A DNA stretch of 64,000 bases. Source: Brienomyrus brachyistius. Its lineage: Eukaryota; Chordata; Actinopteri; Osteoglossiformes; Mormyridae. The position numbers were made by a program, and so were the translations under genes. Within the stretch, counting starts at the first letter, position 1. Every line of letters starts with the position of its first letter. The notes below the pieces were generated by a model. That model was not told the DNA's origin. It did no database searches and saw nothing but the letters and a program-made list of their open reading frames with translations. This document shows positions 28,001 through 37,620 of this stretch, piece by piece. The stretch covers positions 11,181,863-11,245,862 of the forward strand of contig NC_064542.1 of the NCBI RefSeq assembly GCF_023856365.1, in the 5' to 3' direction.

Positions 28001-31000
28001 CAACTCCTCGGTCCTGGCACTCCTTGACGTAGGACTCCAGAGCCTCACACAATGATGACTGAGCTCCACCCAGAGCGCAGAGGTCAAACAGACAATCTTT
28101 GAAGAATTTCTGCAGAGGGAGATCTCAATTTACCGGAATGATAAATCCTCTTCTACTTTGGATAACTCGGTGCAATCTGATGATTACTAGTCACTGAAAC
28201 GTTATGAGCATTTCTGACTTTAACCTTGAATGATATATGTTTTGACATGGTAACTCACATTGGGGTTGACCCTTGGGTGACAGACAGCGAATGGTCCCTT
28301 GTCGTCCAGCAAGATTCCACAATATGCTGGACTCTGGAACACATCCAGCTCATTGTCTGTGCATTCAGGGATGGTCTCATTGGGTTTCTTGTTGCAGCTG
28401 CAAGAAGTCGGCAATAAAGTCATGACATTACCTGGGAGATTAACCCAACTCCATTTCACACTTTTAATGCAATCAAGTTGTTCTCACTTAGGATCAGAAT
28501 TCCAGCTGTGGCCAAACTCGTTGGCATCTGTGACGAGTTGACCAGCAGGAGTACGGAAGTCATCATTGGGGTTTGCATTGTAGTCACCACACAGACCACA
28601 AAGAACATTCTTGTAGCTGTACAGAGAAAGGCAAAGGGCAAGATCTTTTAGCTGAAACCATAAGTGAATTACTGCAGTGGTGGAAACACTAGAAAGTGAT
28701 GAATGTGTTCATGAACAGAGTAATTAATATCCTGTGGTGTAACTCACTCGCTGGTAACTTTGATGTCCATGTAGTGGTTGCCATCATAGCGCACAGTCAC
28801 CCCAAAATCTGCCACCACTGTGCAGAGTGTCCCCTGCTGGAAGACAGACAGTCCCTGTGCCGGGTTGGCAGGCAGGTTTACTGTGGTCCCATTCACCTGC
28901 GGGAGGAGATCACAGTGAGGGATGCAGCATACTCATCAGTCTATTCAGGCATGGAGTTCTCTCTTTGATAGTTAAGCTCATCCTTCTCACTTACTCCTTG
29001 ATCTGCAGAAACATAAGTCTAATTTGATGCCCCCATTGCTACTGTGACTCTGTGGAGCTCCCTGTCTCACCTGCACCACTCCACCCTTCAAGATCGACAC
29101 GACAACTCCCAGGGTGTGTACATGCACAGCTTTCAGGTAGCTGACGGACAGGACGTTGTATCGGTTCTCGTTGTCGGCATACACTGCGAAGGGTGGGGCC
29201 AAGGTGGTGTTGCATGGCTTGGCCAACAGGTAGCTGCAGTTGCCCATGAAGTCGTAGTAACGTCGATCAAACGTGGTATAGTGCGGGTCACCTGACACTG
29301 TGCAGGTGGACGTGTCTGGAGAGTAACATTGGAAGCAGATTAATATAGAAGGTTAAACATAATTGGTGGGAAGATGCTGAAGGATGCAATGAACATTATG
29401 CACTCCAACAGGCAAGGAAAATAGGCCAGCGCTGATTTCAAGTAGCTGTACATTGCACACATAAGAATATTGCTGTTGTTTACAAATCTGCTGCGTATAA
29501 GCAAAATCACTCAGTCATGTGTGAACATTTGGTTAAGGCTAATATTTACTGAGACTTTAGGTTCCCTACCTTTGGGGTAGCAGCCTGACACGCCATTGAC
29601 CTCTCGACACTCCTCCGTGGGAATACAGGAGTTGTCCACACAGCTGAGTGTGTAGTTTCCAGCACAGCGGCAAAGCTTGGAGCAGCCGTCACCAAAGACA
29701 ATCTCTCCCGACTGTAGTTGGAACGTCACGAAAAAGAGACAGAAGAGACGGTGCTGTTTTCAGGGAGGACCTGATTCTAATAGATTGTCCAGTGACTTGT
29801 CTTTTAATCCCACAGTCAGATAACATTTAACAAACTGAATTAGTTGAGGTAGGACAGTACTAAGTGAAGAGGCTTTATATTTTAAATGAGCAGACCCTCA
29901 CAAAACATAATATTCACACTCTCAGTTAAATATAGTAGATATAATGAAGTGAAATTCAGGTAATTGCAGATTATTTTGCAGAAATTTGTGTCTTCACACC
30001 CTGCGCTTCTACCTCATAATAGTTGTCATGCTCGTCTAAACAGCCACACTCGTGAAGGGGCACGCAGCGTTTTCCGCGGTACACATAGCCTGGGTCACAG
30101 AAGCAGCCGCTGATGCAAGACCCGGTGCAGTTGCTGGATGGTTCCTGGCAGCTTGGGATGCATGCTGGTCCGCATTGAATGTACTGGGAGTTGGGGGGAC
30201 ATTCCACTGTAGGGTGGGTAGCAGAAGAGGAGAAGATAATAGTCAGAGGTTCAATAGAAATCTCTTATTTAATCTAAAGTTCAAATAGAGCTGTTGTGTA
30301 ACTGTCATAAATTGCTCACCTGGTGGAGTTGTTGGTGGTGGTTTAGTGGTGGTAGTTGGTGGTTTTGTTGTGGTTGCTGTTGATGTGGTTGATGGTTTAC
30401 TGGTAGTTGATGTTCCTGGAGATTACATTAAATTGCATATTTTTTCTTAAAATTACCCAGGGTTTGATTAATTTCAGATATAAAACAACCTCATTCTTTT
30501 ATTTTTCTTTTATTTTTGTTGGTTGCTAAATTATTACAGATGCAATGCAGATTTTAATTCATAGAGATGGATTTTGTAAAAGTTTTTTTTATGGTTACAA
30601 CCTATTTTCCACCTGTCCATCATCCTCCCACATTACTAGTATAGGCTTACAGCAGGGACAGCTCGTTCTAATATTCCACATTATTTTAGGTAAATGCTGA
30701 AAGCCATTGTATAGTAATTACTGAAGAAGTAAATGCTGAAGACGTTTGGGCACCTTGACATGCTGTAACACAGACACTGTCCACAGCCAGGTCTGTCTTG
30801 TCGGTCTCTCCATAAACACCTTGGATCACAAACTGGGGGCAATAAAGTATCAGTATCAAGTTGCGGAATATCTATTCATGTGGCAAGAAATACTGGGCAA
30901 TGTAGTATAAATATGCAAGTAGAGTGACCAGTCGTGCAGCACCTGTATGTCTCCTTTGCCAGCATAGTGCGCCTCTGCCTTCTTCCAGCCCCGCCCTTGA

Positions 31001-34000
31001 TTCCCTATTAGACTCATCAGGGGGGCTCCCAGTGTGCCGCCTTAGCAGACAGACAGATTTCCATAACATGCAAACAGATTCTAACATACACCAGATTAGC
31101 ATGAAAACTAAGAGGAACTTGACACATATTGCCTTTGAGGTTCTTACCCGCAGGGATAGCGTAGACATTGATTGTCATTGTGGTGGCAGTACCATACATG
31201 TAGTAGTGGAAAGAGAGCTGCAGACAGCCTGCTGAGGAAATGGCAGGGCTTAAGAGCTCTGCTGCCGCTCCTTTCTTGGCATAACTCGAGTCCAAAAGTA
31301 GGTATAGGCCAACTGTGCAGAAAACAAAGGAGGCCATTATCAGAACTTCTGTGATGAATATCATTTCTTCTTTGTTCTCTACTTTAAATATGTTGTGGCC
31401 TGCTGTGTGGCGTATGTGATTAAAGGGTAGTGTCTTGTCAGGATGGAGATGAACAAAAAATGGTTTTGAATAGTGCTACCACTAACAACTATTTTTCTAT
31501 GGATTAATCTGTCAAACGTTTTACCGATTAGTCAGTTTATCTAAACAATTCATTTTCCTCCAGAAAATCAAATAGACAGTTTAATTTAAATTAATTTTAT
31601 TTTAACAACAACAAACTGTCACTACATTTACATGCATGGCTACCGTTATAGCTCGACTACGCCATTTAATCGGACTATTAGATTTTCTTATTCTATCAGA
31701 TTTTAGTTATACAGTCAACCAAAGTCATACTATAAACTTCTGCCTTCCAGACAATATAAGTATGAGATTCCATCCCATACAGTTCCCTGTTACTGAGCTG
31801 TCTGGCCATAGGCTGCGCAATGTGTGCAGTGTCACTCACGCCCGGGCTTGGAGTAGTCATCATCCGGCCCAGTTCCCTCTGTTTCTGTGGACCCAGGCCA
31901 CTGCTCCCAGCCAAAGATTTCTGCTGGTGCTTCAGTAGTCCAGCCACACAAGTCATCGAAGGTGTCAAAGTCACATTCTGACAAACAGCCTTCAGTAAAA
32001 CATAATATTGAAAAATGGTTAATTCTGCTTAACAATACTTGTTGAAATTTGGCATGTTGGAATATCTTTCTGACATATGGTGACAACTGCAATGCAAAAC
32101 ATTCCCTGGAAGACCTTAGCAGTGCATCGTAAAACCTACAAGTTTATTTCTTTGACTCAATTTTAAACATTTATGTAGTTCCACACCATCATTACAAACA
32201 TCACCATTAATGTATAACCGAACATTAAGTGTTCATTTCCTTGACTGAACAAAAAGACGAATGTAAGTTTAGAGGAGACATACCAGGGCAAGCTCCTTCA
32301 CTGATAATTATGTTGTCTAGAGCTGTGTCACAGGATGACGTGGTCCCTCTCATAGCCTCAAACACAATCTGTGGACATGTTTAGAATCTCAGGTGGATAT
32401 AAGGTTAAATCAGACACTGAATACGAGCACAAATAAGTAGTTAAATGGTTCCAAGAACACTGTAATAACATTCAGACATCAACATGCTGCAAACGTTAAT
32501 CCGTTCATTGTTTAAATGGATTCATACTACAGCTATGCTGCAGCCATTGCCAAATATCCAGCCGTGATTCTTTCAGCCACTTATCCTGAACTGGGTTGCA
32601 GGGAGTCCTGGAGCCTATCCTGGCCAGCAGAGTGCACAAAGCCAAGGTACACGCTGGACAAGGTGCCAACCCATTGCAGTATGCCTACACACATAATCAT
32701 GCTTTACAAGCACTTCAGAGATGGCTGTAGGCCTAGCAACACATCATTGGTCTACTAGTGGAGGCCAGAGGAAGCCCACCCAACCTGGGGCGAACATGCA
32801 ACCTCCACACGCAACAAGAGCTAATGCGAAGTGGGAGGCAACGGTGTTACTGACTGAGTCATCATGCCAGCTGATTGCTGACAGTGCATCACTATGTACT
32901 ACTTGTACTACTTACTTTTCCCTCGCTCCAAAAATAAAGGAAAACTCAGAACAGAGAAACTCACATTGACAGTCTGGCCAACAGGTGTCGTCACGGTCAA
33001 ATCAGCTCCGAGCCAAGAAGGACTCTGGAAACCCACTTTCTCCCAGACCTTCTCCTCTGTGCCGGAGTCACGGACCAGAACAGCTAGATGGTTGAGGTGG
33101 TCACTACCGTACATATAGTACCAGAACTGAACACATATTTGAGGCAAACTGCTGTGGATTGCAGGACTGATCAGGCGAGCTTTCTGTCTACTAGCCACAT
33201 TGTCACACTCATGGTAAATGTAGTAACCATCTGGTAAGCGAGAGAGGGGAAAGCATCAGTTAGGAACTCAAATTCAGTAGTCATTCAGTAGTCTGAAGAT
33301 TTACAAGAACTAAGGAACATGCATGGGCTTTTGATGGATCAGTACTGACCGCCACTGGGGTAGTCCCCTTCTGGTCCGGTGCCATTGGTGGGTGTTGGTC
33401 CGCGATGGCGGGTCCAATCGCTGTCATCGTCAACGTCTTGCCGAAATTGGCAAAAAGGAACGTTGTTGTTGTTGAAGTCACATGATGTCAGGACAGCTAC
33501 GGGGTAAAAATTGAAGAAATCTGAATGTAAGGACCACTTCGGAAAATATTTACAGCATGGAGACACAAATGTTATACATCAGTAGTAGTATTTTATTACG
33601 ATCTAAAAATGCAAGCTTTAGGTGATCCCAAATTGCTCTCAGTATCTGATTTAAGTGAGGGCCAGGAAACAGGTTAATGTCCCATGCAGAGTGTTTCCTG
33701 CTTTATGCCCAACATCTCCCTAGATGCGCATTGAACTTGTGTGACTTTGGATTGATAGGTAATTACTGAAGATATGTTTCGATCTGTTACAGTTGTGACA
33801 TCACCACAACCTTTCAAAGATGTTGCAATATCTTCAATGTGGTTATAGTGCTGTTTTAATTTGCTTATAAAACTGTAAATGATTAACAGTTTCTCATGGG
33901 TGTAACACAATGTCTGGTTGTCACTAAATGGCTCTGTTGCCTTTATACATTTCATTATCTAGTTACATTTTTATTTGTACTGGATAAGAAGTTGAGCAAG

Positions 34001-35254
34001 GTTGATTGTGTGTGTGTTTTATCAGACGGAGAACCTTAATGCTGTCTTATAGCACAGTCTAGACCAGACCCACCATTTTCCTGTCCCAAAAAGGAAGTAT
34101 ACTCCTTACTTTCTAACACGTATTGACTTACCATTTTCTTCTCTTGTTAATGACTGGTTTACATTCCTTCAGAAAAGAAAATAAGAAGTACAATGAATGT
34201 CATGGAAAATGCTGCCATTAAAGATCGTTTTTAACTCCTGTGTGATAATGTGTGTCATTAGAAACTCAGTTTTTGAAAATAACCTCATGCATTTTATAGA
34301 GTAATACTTTGCTCATCTCTGTGGGGAAATTCTCTTCTTGTCTACCTCCTCTTGCTCTCCATGGTACACATGCATGGGTGACAGCAAGCATGGGGAGGGG
34401 TCACAGTGCAGGGTCAACCACAACATGCCAAGCACTGGGAGCTGGGGTTTTAGGGGCCGATGGACATGTGACTATTGTGCTGAGGCTGGGGCTTGAACAG
34501 CCAATAACCCGCTGCACCACACCCCAGCACCCTACATCTTTTATTATATGCATCTTTTATGCACGAAAATGTATTGTTCCTCATTCATTCATTCACTGGC
34601 CTTCCGTGACTGGTTATCTGGTACTGGGTCATTGTGAGTCAGGAGGATGGCTGATGCCCTTCACTATCATGACATTTAGTCTGGGCATATGATGCTGCAA
34701 TAAAACCAAACCCCATTAAAGATCATCTCATATAATCAGTGTCCCATCCATTGGCGTCATTCTGAGGTTACACAGCTTGAACGCAGACCGCGACGGCTAC
34801 TGTCATGTGATTTCAAAATCCAAGTAAAAAAAAAAAATCCTAAATACATTAATTACCAGGAATACTCTACTGAACACAAGCAGTAATATTTCCATAAATT
34901 TAGAATCTGACACACAGTCCTTCTAATGTCGATATCTAATTCTGAGGTAATTTCCAGATATTATTATCATTTGTAAACATTTATAGACATGTCTTGTTGC
35001 CATATTTGTTTTAGTGCTATGTCTGTGAAAAATTTATCTGACCAGCAAAATATTTAGCAAAATTACCTTCAAAGGCAATTTTTAATAAGCAAACAAAGAC
35101 ATACAATTATTGAACAAAAATAAAAATTGGTAAATATATAAGAAAGCCAACCATATTACAAAGAAAAATATGTTGCTTACCAATCATATGTTTTTGTTAT
35201 TGCATTATAACCACTTATCCAAGCGAGAATTAATATGAATCTAATTTGATCCAT
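1..35254 (-). CDS. zan: Zonadhesin-like giant secreted MAM/TIL/VWD protein gene, 3' end outside window
   Basis: Hand-joined exons on the minus strand give a continuous frame: signal peptide, two MAM domains, a Thr/Pro linker, five tandem TIL/VWC plus VWD-C8-TIL-VWC (x2) units, then a further MAM domain cut by the window edge. About 14,860 coding bases (some 4,950 residues) lie in the window, and every splice phase matches. VWD domains carry GDPHYTTFD and CGLCGDY motifs; the TIL and C8 cysteine patterns are clear. MAM followed by Thr-rich sequence and TIL/VWD arrays is the zonadhesin layout. Zonadhesin is a sperm acrosomal protein binding the egg coat in mammals; fish homologues may have other epithelial or mucus-like roles. 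No transmembrane end is visible because the 3' end is missing. FCGBP or a mucin would also have VWD repeats but lack MAM domains. The family call is firm; one-to-one orthology to mammalian ZAN is not shown. Confidence 0.85.
150..987 (-). CDS. Second copy of MAM2 downstream of the VWD array (partial)
   Basis: Exons 838-987 (150 nt) and 150-314 (165 nt) match MAM2 exons 31,840-31,989 and 31,148-31,312 in length, phase and nearly every residue. Differences include AEIVGW for AEIFGW and YAIPVG for YAIPAG. The preceding unit-1 exon ends in phase 1 and this one starts in phase 1, so they can be joined directly. The remaining MAM2 exons would lie left of base 1. No signal peptide or MAM1 copy precedes it, which argues that it belongs to the same protein and is not the start of a new gene. 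Confidence 0.7.
1854..6988 (-). CDS. Repeat unit 1 (last transcribed), no linker exon seen after it
   Basis: Exons: 6,795-6,988; 6,354-6,495; 5,855-6,099; 5,532-5,680; 5,272-5,400; 5,043-5,181; 4,752-4,893; 4,432-4,628; 4,209-4,347; 4,008-4,124; 3,658-3,782; 3,279-3,424; 2,992-3,135; 2,795-2,902; 2,409-2,578; 2,086-2,288; 1,854-1,995. These total 2,631 nt (877 codons). It is the phase-matched equal of the other units without the Thr/Pro linker. Private changes include Val for Asp in C8 (GVVVGP) and GCHAL for GCHPL at the end. The intron beyond 1,854 stays similar to the other units only to about 1,650 and then diverges, so this is the array border. Confidence 0.83.
7102..12804 (-). CDS. Repeat unit 2
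   Basis: Exons: 12,611-12,804; 12,168-12,309; 11,669-11,913; 11,346-11,494; 11,086-11,214; 10,857-10,995; 10,566-10,707; 10,246-10,442; 10,023-10,161; 9,822-9,938; 9,467-9,591; 9,093-9,238; 8,806-8,949; 8,609-8,716; 8,223-8,392; 7,904-8,106; 7,672-7,813; linker 7,102-7,161. VWD1 is the Tyr/Val, TLCTVV subtype of units 4 and 5, but the next exon reads RTPTGQL like units 1 and 3. The first VWC has a private GLSSCYPKG where the others read GVSGCYPKG. The last TIL and VWC introns match unit 5. The frame is open throughout. Confidence 0.85.
12918..18615 (-). CDS. Repeat unit 3
   Basis: Exons: 18,422-18,615; 17,981-18,122; 17,482-17,726; 17,159-17,307; 16,899-17,027; 16,670-16,808; 16,379-16,520; 16,059-16,255; 15,836-15,974; 15,635-15,751; 15,278-15,402; 14,899-15,044; 14,612-14,755; 14,415-14,522; 14,029-14,198; 13,706-13,908; 13,474-13,615; linker 12,918-12,977. 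Shares with unit 1 the Phe/Ala subtype of VWD1 (DRRFYDF, NALSVS), NGTRVN and TVYTVV in place of TLCTVV. The VWC exon at 18,122 uses a TAG acceptor created by a 2-base deletion relative to units 2, 4 and 5. In the intron near 14,858 it instead matches unit 5. Confidence 0.85.
18729..24435 (-). CDS. Repeat unit 4
   Basis: Exons: 24,242-24,435; 23,799-23,940; 23,300-23,544; 22,977-23,125; 22,717-22,845; 22,488-22,626; 22,197-22,338; 21,877-22,073; 21,654-21,792; 21,453-21,569; 21,098-21,222; 20,724-20,869; 20,437-20,580; 20,240-20,347; 19,854-20,023; 19,531-19,733; 19,299-19,440; linker 18,729-18,788. All splice dinucleotides and phases are kept and no stop is seen. This unit is a hybrid. Its VWD1 half matches units 2 and 5 (DRRYYDF, TLCTVV), while from about 20,890 downstream in transcription it carries the variants of units 1 and 3. 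VWD2 has a private Leu-to-Met change (VTVTMMKS). A private intronic change lies near 19,755. Confidence 0.85.
24549..30206 (-). CDS. Repeat unit 5 (first transcribed): TIL-VWC + 2x(VWD-C8-TIL-VWC)
   Basis: Exons in order: TIL 30,013-30,206; VWC-like 29,570-29,711; VWD1 29,071-29,315, 28,748-28,896, 28,488-28,616; C8 28,259-28,397, 27,968-28,109; TIL 27,648-27,844; VWC 27,425-27,563; VWD2 27,224-27,340, 26,869-26,993, 26,495-26,640, 26,208-26,351; C8 26,011-26,118, 25,625-25,794; TIL 25,306-25,508; VWC 25,074-25,215; linker 24,549-24,608. The lengths sum to 2,691 nt, 897 codons. Both VWDs keep GDPHYTTFD, the sequence at which related mucins and FCGBP self-cleave, and a CGLCGDY motif. Subtype: VWD1 has TLCTVV (extra Cys) and RTPAGQL. 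The exon-intron pattern is the reference for the other four units. Confidence 0.85.
30320..30415 (-). CDS. Thr/Pro-rich mucin-like linker exon before the VWD array
   Basis: A 96-nt exon, phase 1 to phase 1, encodes a stretch almost entirely of Thr, Pro, Ser and Lys (for example TTTKPPTTTTKPPPTTPP). It is expected to be O-glycosylated and extended. It joins MAM2 to the first TIL domain. It is the longer ancestor-like form of the 60-nt linker exons between units (24,549-24,608; 18,729-18,788; 12,918-12,977; 7,102-7,161), which keep only the last two thirds. Confidence 0.75.
30754..35254 (-). CDS. N-terminal block: signal peptide, micro-exon, MAM1, MAM2
   Basis: Nine exons: 35,181-35,254; 34,132-34,166; 33,350-33,496; 32,965-33,230; 32,284-32,368; 31,840-31,989; 31,148-31,312; 30,943-30,995; 30,754-30,832. 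The first encodes MDQIRFILILAWISGYNA, a typical signal peptide with a likely cut after the Ala. Exon 2 is a 35-nt micro-exon with a strong acceptor and a GTAAGT donor; without it exon 1 (phase 2) cannot join exon 3 (phase 1). Exons 3-5 are MAM1 (starting near TSCDFNNNNVPFC; later CVQFWYYMYG). Exons 6-9 are MAM2 (ECDFDTFDDLCGW; CLQLSFHYYMYG; ending FVIQGVYGETDKTDLAVDSVC). The donors of the last two exons (GTGCTG, GTGCCC) are weak. MAM domains mediate adhesion in secreted and membrane proteins. Confidence 0.8.
32555..32880. repeat. Old diverged SINE in the MAM1 intron
   Basis: It contains a recognisable but degraded body (CTTATCCTGAACTGGGTTGC, then GGAGCCTATCCTGG) shared with the young SINE copies at 37,867 and 63,283. 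It sits between the MAM1 exons at 32,368 and 32,965. Much more divergent than the copies near the right end, so an older insertion. Confidence 0.45.
34370..34545 (-). repeat. tRNA-derived SINE-like fragment
   Basis: On the minus strand there is a GTGGTGCAGCGGGTTA block followed by GTTCAAGCC, resembling tRNA A and B promoter boxes of fish SINEs. It lies in the first large intron of the zonadhesin-like gene, close to the micro-exon. The rest of the intron (33,500-35,180) shows no other feature. Confidence 0.35.
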
Positions 35255-35280
35255 AGCTAACTTACGTTGGTAAGTTAGCT
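35255..35280 (-). promoter_or_regulatory. Perfect 11-bp hairpin abutting the start codon
   Basis: The arms at 35,255-35,265 and 35,270-35,280 (AGCTAACTTAC and its exact complement) flank a 4-base loop. The hairpin ends on the base before the ATG. If transcription starts about 30 bases below the TATA box, it makes up nearly the whole 5' leader and could hinder initiation. The arms also resemble splice signals on the minus strand (a pyrimidine tract ending in CAG, then a GTAAGT), so an alternative leader exon cannot be excluded. Confidence 0.5.
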
Positions 35281-35310
35281 GAAAAGATGAGATGGGAACA
35301 ATCACTGAGC

Positions 35311-35320
35311 CTTATATATA
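35311..35320 (-). promoter_or_regulatory. TATA box of the zonadhesin-like gene
   Basis: Read on the minus strand the site is TATATATAAG, about 57-66 bases upstream of the ATG at 35,254. Normal TATA spacing would put transcription start near 35,285, leaving a 5' leader of only about 30 bases. A tissue-restricted gene with a TATA promoter fits a zonadhesin-type protein. The start site itself is inferred. Confidence 0.55.
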
Positions 35321-35329
35321 CCTGGCATG

Positions 35330-36169
35330 GTTTGAATGAGGATGTTGATAGAGAAAAGGGAGGTTGGGGGGATTTTGCACTTTCCCCGCATTATACTCAT
35401 AGCTAGTTGTAAGCCGAATCGTCAATCAGTAACTGTCCGAGATAAAAACGGAGGTGCGTACCAGCTGAGAGCTGTTTTTTTACAGGGTAACAGTATCCAA
35501 GTGTTTGTAGGTGTGTCAGTAACCCCACTGAATTGCTCCACGTGTTGATTTCATGTATAAAACCCATTGCGTAAAGGCACCCACCCTGATTCGAAGGTGT
35601 CCAAGGTTCCCTCCAGTGCCACCTGTCACGTAATGTAGACCAGCGTCCCAAAGCCACACAGCATCAGTTTGTAAAACCCTGATATTTTACCTAAATGAAT
35701 GCAGCATCATAACCATCACATCACTCAGCTACCCAAAAACAAGGTTATCATCTTGGTTAAGAGACAAAAACAGCTTACATCAGGCACCAGAGAACAAACA
35801 GGTCTTGCTGTATTAGACTAAGGAAATGTGTTTAGCTCAGACTGCTGTAGTGAAACACCTAGCTCAAAATAAAAAGCGGCAAAGTCACTTTGGATTAAAT
35901 CGGCATCTATGCAACAAGAAAAATGGAATGCAAATCAAGAGGGCCAATTTATTAGAGGTTTTACTGGTGAACAAATAGCTCCTAACCCCATGATAAAAAA
36001 ACATCCTGAAATAAATTCCTTGAGGGGGTTGTGTGAATTTCTGGCACGTTTCAGGCCATTGGTTCAAATCCCACATTCTGTACATGATAGAGTACTCATA
36101 TCACCCTTAACTCTGATTGCTGGCCCTCCTCTGTGACCCTGTGAGCTTTTCTCTTAAATGTTGCTTTTG
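35330..36169. other. Intergenic, nothing recognised
   Basis: AT-rich sequence upstream of the zonadhesin-like promoter. Only short unconvincing open frames, no splice-bounded coding pattern and no clear repeat. Around 35,980-36,130 there is a weak tRNA-like GGTTCAAATCCC that may be a SINE remnant. Confidence 0.4.
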
Positions 36170-36171
36170 AG

Positions 36172-36301
36172 TGGGGTTTCACAATCCGGTCCTCAGGGAC
36201 CCACATACAGCACAGTGAACATTTTTGCTGCCTAGGGAGCAAGGAGGGAGCAGAAACATGGACCAGTTGTGGGTCCCCAAACTGAACTGGGAAACACTGT
36301 A
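36172..36301. repeat. Short inverted-repeat (foldback, hAT-like) element
   Basis: The left end GTTTCACAATCCGGTCCTCA and the complement of the right end (GTTTCCCAGTTCAGTTTGGG) are imperfect inverted repeats around a short core. A related copy lies at 47,190-47,362. Family assignment is tentative. Confidence 0.45.
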
Positions 36302-37349
36302 TTAGAGAAAAGTGTCTAATAAATATATATAATATAAAACTCCTTAGGTAGTTTACAGCCAGCCAAAAGAACCTTTAACTTTCAACATTCTCTCGCTGTA
36401 TTTCATGAATCACACAAGCAAAATAAAGACTCTAGAGTCTACCTTCTCATAAAGATACTGTGACAGGGAAAGTTGCTCCTAACCTGAAATAAATTTCAAG
36501 TCAGACTTTTTAAAAATATAAATCAATCAAAAGTTGGTGTATTGATCGTTTAAACATGTTTTTAAGTATAAAAAGCAGATTTAAAGACCAGAGTATCCAG
36601 TGGAAAGTAGCATGTAGGGCCCTTAATTGAAGTCAAAATGCTGTTGAGTGAAGCGATTGCTGTGTTACTAGAAAACTAAAGCATTTAACCTGAATTATAT
36701 GAAACATATAATATTAGGAATATATTTTTTTGTTATAAATGAAGAAGCAGGAAAAAGTTGTGGTGGTTTCCTGGACTTCCTTCACCTTGCAGTAGATTTT
36801 CCCTGAAAATCAGCACAGTTTATCAGTGCTGCAAAATCACGCCCAGCTCCACCTTAGTGATAAGCATTTTACTCAGTGCATTACTCACATTCCGCAATGC
36901 AGTGCAAAGTATTCAGATACCACACCAAACGGTACTTTTTGTTTAAGAATAGTGACATACAAGATGAGACTACAATGTAAATCAAAATTTTTAATGAATT
37001 GTTTTTCATTATAATCAATGCAGTGCTGGTATAAAATCCCTCCATATTTACTCATCCAAATTACGTGTAGAGCATCTGCTCTCTGCACTCATATCACTAA
37101 AAATCTGGACTCTGTTTTATGTCCTAGAAAGAACTTTTTCCACATCCCACCCAAGAACAGTACTGATGATTCCTCAGGTATGGCTACACAGAGTAGCATG
37201 TTCAAAGGCCATATGATCACACTATAGGTTAACTTTGCACTTGCTGTCTCTGATTTAATGTATAACGCAAATGGCCACCTAATCACGCACATGGACACAC
37301 CCAAACAACCAGAAGAAGCGACAATAACAATTAGTAATTATGTCACATT

Positions 37350-37620
37350 CTACTGAGTGGTTGCGGCTAGGGATCTGTGCCAACAATTGGAAGGTTGCTG
37401 GTTTTAATCATGTAAATGTCTAATGTTTTGTCCTGGGCAACATGGTCATCTACTTCCAGCCCTACAAGGACGTCCTCCAACTTACAGGGAAATTCAAAGG
37501 CTGGTGGCAGGATTGGCTCTCCAGCCACTGCAAGAAAAACTGACAGTGTTTCATCCAGAGTAGTGTTGAGGTATCACCCTCTGCACGGAGCCCTACACTC
37601 GGGATCTCATCCCTGAGGTG
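37350..37620 (+). repeat. Possible tRNA-SINE remnant
   Basis: GAGTGGTTGCGGCTAGGGAT followed by GGAAGGTTGCTGGTTTTAA looks like degraded A and B boxes of a tRNA-derived SINE. The stretch 36,302-37,349 before it is AT-rich and without recognised features. Confidence 0.3.

Larger units (their letters stand above)
1640..30260. repeat. Tandem array of five ~5.8-kb intragenic units
   Basis: Matching points recur at 2,020, 7,838, 13,640, 19,465 and 25,240, giving spacings of 5,818, 5,802, 5,825 and 5,775 bases. Introns and exons are alike to within a few differences per few hundred bases. Most length differences are small indels in introns, such as a missing block near 24,718 in the unit 4/5 interval. 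Unit-specific variants make simple assembly duplication unlikely, though copy number still needs long reads. Confidence 0.95.

Noticed and set aside
1854..30206. FCGBP, mucin or alpha-tectorin identity
   Set aside because: The VWD modules alone would allow it, but the two N-terminal MAM domains and the TIL-first unit layout favour zonadhesin.
1..30260. Tandem array as several separate genes
   Set aside because: Only one signal peptide and promoter are seen (35,254), and all unit borders are phase-matched exons with no stop, so one gene with internal repeats fits better.
1640..30260. Array as a pure assembly artefact
   Set aside because: Units carry distinct private and shared variants and different lengths, which a duplicated contig would not show; exact copy number remains unproven.
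1640..30260. Regular repeats as a CRISPR-like array
   Set aside because: The repeats are 5.8-kb coding units in an animal genome; no short repeats with unique spacers occur.
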